From contig JAHBMJ010001694.1 in assembly GCA_018398765.1 (NCBI GenBank), forward strand, positions 4,234 through 68,233: 64,000 bases of DNA, given 5' to 3'. The stretch comes from Chromera velia (taxonomy: Eukaryota > Sar > Chromeraceae). Positions 23,642 to 35,504 of the stretch are shown piece by piece. Every line of letters starts with the position of its first letter. The stretch's first letter is position 1. The notes under the pieces were generated by a model. It ran no database searches. It had not been told where the DNA came from and saw only the letters and a list, made by a program, of their open reading frames with translations. The position numbers and the translations under genes are program-made.

Positions 23642-26512
23642 AAGAAAGAAAGAAAGGAAGGAAGGAAGGAAGGAAGGAAGGCCTTTCATGTACGCACGCA
23701 TGCATGAGTGGGACTGCAGCGTCAAAAGCTGATTACAATAGGATTATTCTGTATCGTTGAGAGCACTCTCCCCGGCCTGTGCGTGTCTGTGTGACCCAGA
23801 AGAAGATTCATGGTCAAGAGCGTGGATACGTTTAGATTCATGTGTGCGTGTGCATGAAAGAATGTTGTGTCTATCCTCTTCTGCAGCACCGGGTCTGTGT
23901 TCGAGGCCGTGGGAGTGCAGGACCGGAAACACTACGCTGTAAAGGCCATACAGAAGGCACGACAGAAGTAAGTCGAGTGATCAGGCGATCAATGTGTGAA
24001 TGCGGGATCGAGGTTTCAAAGAAGGGACTTGAACAGGCGGGGGGAGGGACAGAGTTCTTCAAGGGAGTGTTCTGGTCTCCTGGCCTGCGAGCCTCCCTGC
24101 CTCCTTACCTCTCTCTCTGTGTGTTTGACTGGGTGGCTGGACTTTTTTTTGCTTGTATGCCTGTGAGCCGTCTGTCTGCCTGCCTGTCTGTCTGCCTGCC
24201 AATTGGTTCTCTCTTGTTGTTCGTTACCTCTATTCCTATCCGTTGGAATGCAGACTAGTTGCGAACGAAAACTACTTCAGGAATATTTATGAGTTCGTGC
24301 TCGGAAAGCCGTCCCGCTTCACAATTTTCGTCAAAGAAGTCCTGGAGGAGGGGGAGACTTTCTACATCGTCATGGAGAGGTCAGGCAGAGCAGAAAGAGA
24401 AGAGAAGAGAAGAGGTATTAAAAAACAAAAAGAGTGGATTGATGCCGCAAATGCATCAGACAAGAAGCCTGCGGGAGGACGTGGCTCTGTTATTTGCCGC
24501 ATTTGTCGCTCTCTCTTTGCAGCTTGTAGGTGCTTTTGGACATTCGACAACCGGTTGATTTTTTTTTGGCGTATTGTGTGCACTTTTTGGTACTTCAAAA
24601 TCTCTCTCTTGCTCTCTGTGCGTGTGTGTGCAGGTGTTTTGGCCCCGACATGGTTGAGTTTGTGCTTTCGTTTGACCCAGGAGGAATTCCCGAGGGAGAG
24701 TGCAAGAGACTGATGAACCAGGTGCTCCTGGCAGTCAACCACCTCCACTCACACCGGGTCCGTATGTCAGAGAGAGCTCTCAACAAAGTCACATGGAACC
24801 ACCACACGGCCATTCCGGTAAAGGATTTTGTCCCTCCGTGTCTCTTCAGCAGATAGCAGCGGCTCGGATGGATGAGTCGTGCAGTCGTTCAGTTCATCCG
24901 TCTTCTGCCGTTTCGTTTTGTCGTCTCTCTGTGCAGTCTGCCTCGCTGGCCCCGGAGGAACACCAGAGTGGAGGGAACAAGCTAGGTTGTCTGCTCTCTA
25001 GTTTTTCTATGAGAGTCTTCTATTGTCCAACATACACATCTTCTCTGCCTGTCTCTCTGCCTGCCTGCCTGCCTGGTTTCAGGTTCTGCACAGGGACATC
25101 AAACTGGACAACGTGATGTTCCGGAACCTTCCCCTGACCTGGGTACAGTCCTGCGAGGAGAAGGGGAAGGAGCTGCCTGAGCTCCCTCCATACGCTCCGC
25201 AGAGACCCCAGCCAAACGGAGGGGGAGGGGGAGTGAAGGGGAGGGGCGAGGAGGTGATCTTCTTGGGAGAGGAGGAGGGAAGGAGAAGGGGAAGCGCATT
25301 CGTGGGGTTTGAGGACGCCCTCGTTCTCGACTTCGACATGTGTCTCTTCCTTGACAGGTCAGACTCAGCCAGCAAGCAAGAGAGAGAGCTAGAGAGAGCA
25401 ATTCAGGGATTTGCATGTTCATGAGTGTCTGTGTGTATAAATGGGCGAGCCAGCCGGCTCTCATGCTCACCTTTGACCGACAGGTTGCCAGACAACAATA
25501 GCACAGCAACCCACGCACCCTACACACAGAGAGAGAGAGACTGTATGGACGATGCACAGCACAGGAGATGCACTAAGATTCCAATTCTGCCGATGTTCTG
25601 TTCCTCAAGCGTCTCGAGTGCCTCTACTTGGAGGCGCAGACTCTCTAGCTTTTTCTCAAGGCCTCGGGGTAGTTCTTTCCAGAGGTTTGCGCATAAACCA
25701 TTTTGACCCTGAGTTGCGTTGCGTTGGCGAAAGGGGGGCTACCTCCTTTTGTTCGTGGTACTCAACACAGTTCAATCGATGCTAACTGATGGATACCGAA
25801 GTGTTTGCATGTCCAACTCTCTTCTGCCCGCGCGTATGCAGGAAGGACCCCCCCAAAACAGTAGAGAAAGAGGGAGAGGTATCGGTGGTGGGGACGAGGG
25901 AGTATATGGTCAGCTGCCTGCCTGCCTGCGTAGATGATCGATCAGATAGTCTGAAGAGGGAGAGAGAGTAGGTGGTCGGTCGGTCGGTCTGTCAGGTCTT
26001 TTTCTGCACTCACTCTTCGGTTTCTAGTTCAAGATCGACACATTCTTGATTTCCGAATAAACGAAAGAGCAGGTTCCCTCCACGTGCATTGACCGAGAAT
26101 TCCATGTGACCTGTACGATATGTATGTCGATGTCAGTACGTGAGGCCCTTCAAGGGCCAACTTGGTACGTCAAGGGGAGGTGAGGGACGGGGCGTGATAG
26201 AAGAGATCGAAGGACGCAAAAAAGACCTTCATGAGAATTGAGTGTTTGGTCATAAAATACTATCTTCAAATTACATTTCACCACATTTGCCCGCCTGCCT
26301 GCCTGCCTGCAGGCCCCGGAAAGCTACAAGGGAACGTACACGGCGGCCTCCGATCTGTGGGGGTGCGGTGTGATCCTGTGAGTCCTTTTCTTCCTCTCTC
26401 CTTTTCTGTTCGACCTATCTGTCAATATGTTCCTCTCTCTCTCTCTCCGTTTTTCTGTCTGCCCGTTTTTCTATCTGTCTATCTGTCTGCCTGTTTGAAG
26501 GCGCACACGCCT

Positions 26513-26548
<36 letters not shown>

Positions 26549-26682
26549 ATATGTGTGTGTATGTATGTATGTGTGTCTGTGTATGTGTGTGTGTATGTGT
26601 GTGTGTGTGTGTATGTGTATGTGTGTATGTGTATGTGTGTATGTGTGTAAGTGTGTGTGTATGTGTGTGTTTGCGTGCGTGC

Positions 26683-26748
<66 letters not shown>

Positions 26749-29700
26749 ATCCTGTTGTTTTTCTCTTTACCTTCTGCCTGCGTTTTGATATTTTCTCTGT
26801 GTCCGTGCACAAAAAAGCCGCCCAAGCACACTTCGAAAGAAAAGGACAAAGGTTCAATTTTGCCGCCGCTCGACTCACTTGAAACGGTCTGCATTGCACC
26901 CGATTCGCCTTTTGCCTTTTTAATGCAAAATGACTGCATCATTGCGATCGAGCAGGTTCGTGCTTGTGGATGGCCACTTCCCCTTCGACGTGTCTGGCTG
27001 CAAGAGCAACAAGGACGTACGGAAAATACTCAAACAGGTAAGTAAAATGAGCTAGAGAGAGTAACTCGGGATGGTTGATGGATGCACAGATGATGATGCA
27101 GATGGGTCCGTCGGATGGCTCGGTTCTTTGCTTCCTTCAGTTATTGGAATTACACCTTTTCTGCTGTCACAGAACAGAGAGGAACCGGTGGCAGTTCCCC
27201 GAAAGAGCCAAGCAAGAGAGCTTCTATCGTGATTGTTTGGGCAGGCAGGAAAGAGACTGGGGAGAACACTGAGGGGGAGTGAGGGGTCCATGCAACGACA
27301 ACAGACAGACCCCATGGAGCAGCTCTGCAGGCTCTTCAATTTCTAATTCACTGTCAAAGAGAATATCGATCATCGTCTGTCTTTCTTCTCTTCTACTGCC
27401 GTGTGTGCAGATTGCAATGATCGCATACCATGGAACACCTTTTTTTTGCGTCTCTTTTTTTCAGGTTCCAGCTCTTTCAACTGTGCCTTTTCTGCTCGTT
27501 CTCTTGGTTCCATTCCTTCTCACATCCACCCACACCCCCAAGAAAAACTAAGCCTCCTTTCTTGCTTCGCAACATGAAATGCAGGGTGTGAGATTCGAGC
27601 AGAACCTCATTTCCAAATTTCCTGAAGCAGTCGACCTCGCGTCCTCTCTCCTGGCATACAACCCGGACTCAAGAATGGCGTCAAGTCAGTACGTCAGAAG
27701 TTATTTGTGCATCTATAACGTATGGCGATTTCTTTGTGCTGACCAACCCTGTTTGTCTGATCGTCCAGGATGGTGTGCCCTGATGACAACAGGTTCTTCA
27801 TGCTTTCGTAGAAGTGCCGAATGGAGAACAATTCTGTTTACGGGATTTGAATTCCGCTTGCGACTTCAGCCAGAGCTTCTTTAGGGAGCCCTTTCACTTA
27901 TTCTCCCGCTCACAGAGTATTTAGACACAGCTGGAGGCACCTGTAGGATAGAATGGAAGTGAGTGAGTGAGTGAGGAAACGAGCCCTTTGGATCCAATTC
28001 TTTCTCGTTCTCTCCCTTGCCTCCTTCCACACTCTCCCCCCCCCCCCCCCNNNNNNNNNNNNNNNNNNNNNNNNNNNNNNNNNNNNNNNNNNNNNNNNNN
28101 NNNNNNNNNNNNNNNNNNNNNNNNNNNNNNNNNNNNNNNNNNNNNNNNNNNNNNNNNNNNNNNNNNNNNNNNNNNNNNNNNNNNNNNNNNNNNNNNNNNN
28201 NNNNNNNNNNNNNNNNNNNNNNNNNNNNNNNNNNNNNNNNNNNNNNNNNNNNNNNNNNNNNNNNNNNNNNNNNNNNNNNNNNNNNNNNNNNNNNNNNNNN
28301 NNNNNNNNNNNNNNNNNNNNNNNNNNNNNNNNNNNNNNNNNNNNNNNNNNNNNNNNNNNNNNNNNNNNNNNNTTTTCCACTCATCAGCATGCACGTATAT
28401 AGATAGGGCTCCCGCCTCTCTTCCCCTTTCTCCCTCCGCAGGTTTCCAAGCGCTCCATCATCCCTGGCTGTCTCCCATCAGTCGACCGATACCCCTCCGC
28501 ACGCGCCGCAACACACAGCTGATGGTGCACTCGGGGGGCGCTCCCAGCGGGACTTGCCGGTCTGCTGCTGGAGGGGGCGGAGCTGCCTCCACCGTGACGG
28601 AATGTTTTGAATCTCCCCTAACGAGCACGGTTGACTTTGAGAACAGGAACAGAAGAAAGACGAACGGCGGAGCCGAACTTTACATGGACACTTCCCCAAT
28701 GAGCAACACCACAATGGCTTCATCCCCAATGAATGTTCACGGATCGAATTTATCACCCTCGCACGACTCTCTTGCCTGCTCAACAGCAAGGCGAAGACGT
28801 CATGGTTCCTCTGCGATGTCCCCGACTGTCGATGTCTCTCCGTGCGAGCAGCCCCGCACGGGGTATTTCGAGAATTGCCACCCCATCATCTACTCATCCG
28901 ATGGACAGCCCATGGGAGTGGATAGCCTCTCAGGGGGCACCTCCCGCTCTTCTGCTCATTTGGTGTCCCTGGGGGGAACTTGGGGGGATCCGTTTCGGAT
29001 GGGTCACCATCAGGGGGGGTCTCCCTCTGATTTGGGGGGCAATTGTTCTCCTTCTTCTCTGATGGGGGGCATGCAGGGAGGAGGAGGACACCGAGCGTCT
29101 CTTGAAGGGGGGGAGAGGAGAAAGAGAAAGGAGAGCCACAGAGAGAGAGAATCCCCCACTGCTCAAATCGGTCAGTCGCGTGCAAGAGACAATGTTATCC
29201 TGTATCCATTTCATTTCTTGCAGTGCATGCAGGTATTGTTGTAACCATTTTATTCCAGTACATGCAAAGCACTCGCAGTGGATACATAGCCCAATCTCCA
29301 GTTGGCTTTGCTGCACTCATAAAAAAAAAGAGGCTCATGACCACATCGTTCTTTCTGGCTTCGTATGATGGTGGCGGTGGAAGTGGAACGATTAGATGTG
29401 TAAGGTCTGTTCTTGTATCGAGGCTTGGGGATACTTTTTCCTTGTAGATTCTCAGCAACTGCATGTCATTCTGCGCAGCATCTTTCTGTGTATACACACC
29501 TTTTGATACACTATGATCGTGCAACACAAACACGCACACGTACGCGATTGCAGACCTCTCCATCCCTCTTGACGAAGAGGCTGGAGGGGTGGGCAGTTCA
29601 GAGACTGGTGCTGTTCTTCCGACCGGGGGGGGAGGTATGGGGGTGCATACTCTCGCGTGGGCAGGGGTTACAGCAGAGAGGGAGGGTGCGGTTGTGCCAG

Positions 29701-31739
29701 GCAGACCTCACCACCCTCTCCCCTCCGCTTCTTCTCCTTTCCACCCCCACGGACAGGCGTCCCCGTTGTGTCCTCGAGATGAGGGACTCTCAGAGCATTC
29801 GCATGCTATCCCTAGAGCTCCCAGCATCTCGACCCGCTCGCCTGTGGTGCCAATGGGGGATGTGTCAATGGACCCGCCCCCGGTTTGCGACTTCTCATTT
29901 GTCGACGGTGACGGAGAAGACGACAGAGAAGAAGAAGGGAAAGACATAGAGGGGGGAAACGGGGGAAATGACGATGACGGAATGGGGGCAACGATCCGTC
30001 CTCACGCGCCTCTTCCGCCTTTTGCAGGTCTGCTTTCATCAGAACTTCCGTCAGGCTCTCCGTTTGCACCTCACTCCACAGAGATGGCACTGGAAAGCGG
30101 CAGCACCAGCAACGTGCAGGGAGGTCTGTCTCACGGCCGCAACAACCATCTAGGTCTCGGGTCCATATTTTCAGCAGATGCAGCAGGAGGAGACGGCATT
30201 TTTCGCGGTCTCTCTCCGTCTCCTCTGAGTCCCTCTACAGGCACCTTTGGGTCGCAGGCTGTGCAAGGCGTCTCCCAGTATGCGAATGCGCTTGCCGGTC
30301 GAGGCGTCCCCGAGACCTGCTGGGGTCTCGTAGGGGTCAGTCCGGAGGATAACACTTTCCGCAGTTCACATCTTTGTCATCCACCTGCTGCCACAGGCGG
30401 TGATGGAGACGGGCAGGGGGGGATGAGGGACATCGAGGTTTGCGGGGAACAGGTGTCGATGGCCTTCCCGACTTCCCTTTCCGGGCCCGGTCCAGGGTTT
30501 CCCTCAGGAGACGGGTACCGTTCCCGTGAGTCGGGGTCCGCCCATCATCACGAGACTATGGGGACCAACAGGGGGTATGGGGGAAAGGCCACAGACGTGG
30601 ATGGGCGGAGTGACGACGCACCCTGGGCCGTCTCTCACAGAGCCCATACGCACACACACACACGGTCTGCACCCCCCCCCCTTCAACCTCATCAGATGCC
30701 GCAGGGGTGGATCCCTAGATCCCCCCCACCCGGCAGTACTCCTGAAGATGCTACGGTTGCTGCTGCAAAAGTGAATACATCAGACCAGAACAAAGAGAGA
30801 ACACATCCCAAAGTCGATACAACAACACCACAATCGCCTAAAATGCCCTCGACACAGTTCCACACCCATCCACATCCACATGAGATGAATCACCTTTCTG
30901 CTCCCTTCCGCCCCCTATCTCCCCCGCTTGGGCCTCCCAAGGATCCTTTCCACACACACTTTCCGTCTGGATTTCACCCCCCCCATCCGCACTCACCAGG
31001 AATGTCCAGGGGGCACCAGCAGCAGCTGAAACAACTTTATCCCTCCATGCAAGTCCCCCCACAGGATCCCCGACAATCTCAAGGGGGCTCCTCCCATCCG
31101 CACCCACAACCACCGAAGGCTGCTCAGCACTGTCTTCCCTATCCGACCGCACACCCCCACCACCAGCCGCATTGTCATACACCAACTTCCCAACAGCAGC
31201 AGCAAGGAATTCCCTTTGGGGGGGCTTTCTACACCTTCTTCCCGCTCACTTCTCAACCGTCCACAACTCACCTGACGGTCCCCATGGGCGAAACACGCGA
31301 AGACGAGGCACTCACCCACCAAGGGCCCAGAGAAATCCACTCACCAGGCATGTCCGCACAAACCCTGACGGATACCTCACCCCCACAGCAGTGCGATCCA
31401 TCCCACTGGCAAGCGGCGGCCTCGGCCTTTACAGGTGCGCTCCCAGTGCCCTCCCTCATTCCCGCCTCCCAACCCCCGTCCAAGACGGGGGGGACCCATC
31501 CTTTCCCCCTGCCCCCCCCGGGGGCCTTTTTTCTCCTTCCACCTTCCTCCACCACTACCAACCCATGCACCGGATTCCTGGGCGGCAGTCTGCCCTCCCT
31601 CCCGACTGCAGAGTATACTTTCCAGCACCACCAGCAGCAGCAGCAGCATGCGGCTGCCTCGGGGGCTCAGGGGGGGGGGTTGTCTGCTGGGGGGGTGACA
31701 GTGCCATTGGGAGGGGGTGGTGGAGGATCTCCAGTCTGA
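23296..31739 (+). CDS. Ser/Thr protein kinase (CAMK-like) with DFD motif and 960-residue disordered tail
   Basis: Eleven exons: 23296-23429, 23887-23967, 24254-24379, 24634-24757, 25083-25357, 25842-25908, 26313-26377, 26956-27037, 27585-27684, 28442-29170 and 29554-31739. All phases agree, giving 1322 aa. The kinase domain (about residues 36-361) has the glycine loop LGSGYTGSVFEAV, Lys64 in YAVKAI, HRDIKLDN with Asp160, GTREYMAPES, SDLWGCGVIL, Arg in NPDSRMASS and the final ALHHPWL. The magnesium motif is DFD (238-240) instead of DFG. Between HRD and DFD lie 78 residues where about 20 are usual, the extra part being Gly/Glu-rich. The tail is rich in Ser, Pro, Gly, His and Gln, with a basic patch RRKRKES and a poly-Gln/His run near the end. 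It has no recognised EF-hands, so it is not a CDPK in the strict sense. The sequence gap falls in intron 9 and does not touch an exon I use. The last exon is open throughout, but a hidden intron cannot be excluded. Confidence 0.85.
23573..23680. repeat. (GA)n(AAAG)n(GGAA)n repeat in kinase intron 1
   Basis: Three purine-only repeat types follow each other without a break. Confidence 0.85.
26515..26749. repeat. (TG)n repeat in kinase intron 7
   Basis: A 235-bp TG array with TATG interruptions lies between exons 7 and 8. Confidence 0.9.
28051..28372. other. Assembly gap
   Basis: A run of 322 Ns in kinase intron 9, directly after a C homopolymer (about 28037-28050). Frames drawn across it are meaningless. 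Confidence 1.
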
Positions 31740-33246
31740 TCGAGTGAATGCCTCCTTGTCTTGCAAGAGGACAGGAGCGAATAGGAAAGAGGAGCAGAGA
31801 AAAAGAGTAGACATCCTCTCCAGACCTGAAACAAGTTAGGGGGAAACAGCTCTGTTGCTTGTCTGATGCTCCCTCCAGCAGATGAACGAAGGGGTCCAGT
31901 GTCTATGTCGGTGAGAGACTGGTGCTTGAATGAAACTAGCTCCAAGTGAGCAGGAGGTCTTGCTTCGAGTCTCGGGTGGCATTGCGTGCGTCATTGAATG
32001 GAACCATACGGGTGGATGGACACGTTGATTGAAAAGTACGGACGGTGTGAGTGGATGGGTAAGAAAGAAGAAGAGGGGTGGGGGGGGAAAGAAGCTTCTA
32101 TTTTATACGCAGTGAGAGGGGGGGGTCGTCTTGAGACACAGCAATGCGAAGGGCCGGAAGAATTTGATCGAGGAAAAGGGAATGAACAGGTAGAGGAAAC
32201 GAAGGGAAAGGGGGAAGCAGGGAAAGAAAGAAGGGGTCATCACTAGGAATTAGGTGAAAGACTTTTGGGGGGAGGTACTCGCTGGGGGAAAGGACTAAGG
32301 TACGGGAACTTCACATTTTCCGTTTGTCCGTCTGCTTGTATATTTGTATGTCAGTTACGCGCTATGTGTATGTGTGTCTGACAGTCTGAAAGTCGAGCAA
32401 GCAACCAAGTTTTCGTATACCTTTCAGTCGGCGATCCCTCAACCGACAAAGTGCTTCCTTTTTTTCATCAAGAACAAAGGAGATACGGACGCAAGACAGA
32501 ATGAAAGCAAGCAACATTAAGTTTGAGGCATGCAAACTTTTCAAGCTTTATTTTGTTCACCCTCATTCATAAAAGGCCCGTGCATGATTTGAAGTTTAAA
32601 CAGTAGGTCAGACCCAATCCAGCGCAGTGATAAAAGCGCAGACGTTTTCTTTTGCTATACAATAAACAAATATATTTCCTTTTAATGATGATGCTTAACC
32701 TAGTGCTTCACTTTTAGATAGTTTTTCGAGCGTGTCGTTCAAAATTGTATAGTCAGTGGAGGGCTATTCTTTTCTTTTAAAAAAATTTCTTTAAAGATGA
32801 CTGTATTTTGAACTAGCCATAAAAACTTTAACAAAGAACTTTGAAAAAGCTTACGATTCACTTAATTAATTCTGTTTTATGTGATGCTAGCGATATGACG
32901 GCTTTGAATGAAAAGCAAAAAAAAAACTCTCAAAAGGTACGTCAATGGCTAATCTTCTAGCTAATCTTTCTAGTAATCTTTTATTTTTTATCACTGTGCA
33001 TTGCCTAGATATCTAGTCTTACATTTCTCCTTTCATGCATTCAGGCTACTTTTTGTATTGAAAGTTATGACCTAGGTTATGAGTTGAACTTATAACTAGA
33101 GTTATGATTCTACTAGTGATTTTATTTGAAGCAATTGAACCTAAGATTGAACCTACGCATCGGATATAAATTAAATTGAACAAAAGTTGAAACCTAGCTA
33201 AAACACTGCAAATTAATTCCTTCAATTCTAAATTAATTCAAAGTTC
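31740..33246. other. Kinase 3' flank and AT-rich sequence
   Basis: The first few hundred bases are probably the kinase 3' UTR. From about 32550 the sequence is AT-rich. At 32990-33010 the words CACTGTGC-TTGCCTAGAT resemble the right terminus of the hAT-like element next door, suggesting a remnant of a second copy. No gene was recognised. Confidence 0.45.
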
Positions 33247-33254
33247 ATTCCACA
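33247..33254. repeat. Target-site duplication, left copy (ATTCCACA)
   Basis: Identical 8-bp copy at 34329-34336 flanks the hAT-like element. Confidence 0.85.
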
Positions 33255-34328
33255 CTAGGCGACACACAGTGGTAAAAAAAAAAAAAAAATAGACCTTTCC
33301 AGATTTTTTTTTTTTTCTTTTTTTCTACGAAGGATTTCCTAGAGCACCTCTAGGAGCACCTAGAGGAGCACCTTTTAGAAGTACTTTTAAACTAACTTCC
33401 TCGCGAACTTATTACTCAACTCAAAGTTTTAAACATCTTTCAACCCTAGTTTCAACCCTAGTTCTAGTCCTCAGGCTAGTTGTTATTGTACGTTTGTCTC
33501 TACTAGTGTCTCTACTAGTGTGAGGAGAACGGAGGCCAGACAATTCGCGTTGCTGACCTCCTGAGTGATTACAAGGCCATCACGAAAATTAGGTAAATAT
33601 GGTGGTCTTTGCTCCTGCTTTCGCTTCCTTTGTTTTGTGTGTTCATTTCAGACGGTCCGCGTATTCATCTGAGAGATGCTGTCAGTTAGATAGACACAGA
33701 CACAAAGACGCACACACATACACATACGTCTGTGGTGGTTCTCTCAGATACATCTGACGTCCTTCTTACTTCCCTCCTCTGAGGGATGCTGGGTGATGGA
33801 CTAGGTGATAGACCAACTGAGTATGAGAGACGAGGGAGACAGAGGGAGTGACCCGGTCTGTCGTTTCACCATTCATACTAATTAAAAAATGAATGAAGTC
33901 TGCGTGTATGGCACTGCACGCAGCGACCATCGCAAAAGGGGATTACAGGGACAAAGGCGAGCAGGCGGGCGAAGGGAAAAGGGGGCTCTCTTTTGTCCTA
34001 TGCAAAGAGCGACAAGAAGGATAGACGCATGGATGCAGACAGAAGAGCAGACAGAGGAGAAGTTCTTTGACTGGCTCTTTGATGATATCTAGGACGATAT
34101 ACATTTCAAAACTCTAGTCGAAGCTAGTTTTAGTCAATCCTTTTAAGCGTCTACTAAGCTAAAAGTAAAACTGGGATCCTAGATATGATTCAAACTCTAG
34201 TTGAAGCTAGTCATTTCAAAGTTAACCTTTATTTTATATATATATATACAATAAAATTTTAAATAAATAAAAAAAAAAGAATAGACGTTTTCAGATTTTT
34301 TTTTTTTCTACCACTGTGCGTCGCCTAG
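33255..34328. mobile_element. Non-autonomous hAT-like DNA transposon (1,074 bp)
   Basis: The left end CTAGGCGACACACAGTGGTA and the inverted right end CTAGGCGACGCACAGTGGTA differ at one base. The 8-bp word ATTCCACA sits directly outside both ends (33247-33254 and 34329-34336). An 8-bp target duplication with short terminal repeats is typical of hAT elements. T- and A-rich runs lie just inside both ends. Inside are two coding-like pieces on the plus strand: about 33525-33594, which reads GGQTIRVADLLSDYKAITK before a GTAAAT donor, and about 34043-34092, which reads EEQTEEKFFDWLFDD and stop. No transposase domain was recognised, so these may be cargo or relics. Confidence 0.82.
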
Positions 34329-34846
34329 ATTCCACATGTTATATTATGAACATGAAACAATTAACCCATATTGGTAGACACTGGCATGATGATAGAAGAC
34401 TTAACCCCTAGCCTCTGTTGGGCTCGGGTGGTCCGTTCATCCATGCATGGCATATTGTCCATGCATTTACTTAGCCATTTTAAGGCCCATTTACCCTCGC
34501 ATTTACCGTTTACTCTACTTTGCTAGCGTTTACTATTTGCGTGCGTGCGTCTAAGTGTACGTGCTGACACGAACCGACTCTTCGAGAAAGCGATTCTCAA
34601 TGTTGTGAACCCTGGCGTGAATCTCAACGTCTGTCGCTGGCCGCCTGTAAAGGCCACAGTTAGGCTCTCAAGTCTGAATCAAAGCGTCTGTCTATCCGCG
34701 CATTTTTATGACTGCCACTGACTGGCTGTCTATCAGAAGTTGACTCTGAGGTTGCGTGCACCGCCGGCTGTCGAATGCAGCGCCATACATTCGATCATGC
34801 AGCGTCGTTTTCATTCTCTCATTCATGCACTGCTTCAATCAATCAA

Positions 34847-35165
34847 TCACTGGGATGGGGCGGCAAATCGCTGCAGCATGTCAAGGGGCACGGTCTCAAG
34901 GGTCTTGATGTGGGTGGCTTCCAGGAGGACAAAAGGAGCGCACCCAGCCTCTGCTGCCTCCTTCCACCTCCCCGCACAAAGGCACCTGTTTTGTTTTCGG
35001 CAGGCGGGCAGACAGGCGGGAAGCAGGTACGCAGGTGAGCAGAGAGTTAGGCAAACAGGCGTGCAGATATACTTCTGTATTTTTTGCATGGGTCCTTTTC
35101 GCCCATCCAAAAATATCCCTTTCACTTTACGTTCGACAGCAAGAATTAAAGGAGGCAGACACACA

Positions 35166-35206
<41 letters not shown>

Positions 35207-35468
35207 GAAGGTTCGCGGAGACTGAGAGATTGGGGGGGGAAGGGAAGGGAAGGGAAGGGGGATCGAGACATGCGGGCGAGGCAGAAGGGCAGTCGAGTAA
35301 GAGAATCTGATTGGTGGATAGTGCAAGAAAGTGAGTGAGGCAAAAAAGACATCCTCTAGCTCACAGATAGCATGACGAGCACACAGAGACAAAAAGGCAG
35401 AGAACGAGATAGATGGATAGATAGATAGACAAACAGAAAGAAAGGCAGACTTTTTCTTCCCCAGTCTT

Positions 35469-35504
<36 letters not shown>

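Noticed and set aside
25083-26377. Calling the kinase a calcium-dependent protein kinase (CDPK)
   Set aside because: The catalytic domain is CAMK-like, but no EF-hand loops are found after it.
27881-29244. Frames running through the N block
   Set aside because: They depend on unknown bases. Only the part from 28442, behind a real acceptor and continuing the kinase domain, is kept.
34740-35225. Plus-strand frame opposite the DUF2237 last exon
   Set aside because: The minus strand carries the conserved family blocks with correct splicing, so the plus frame is a shadow.
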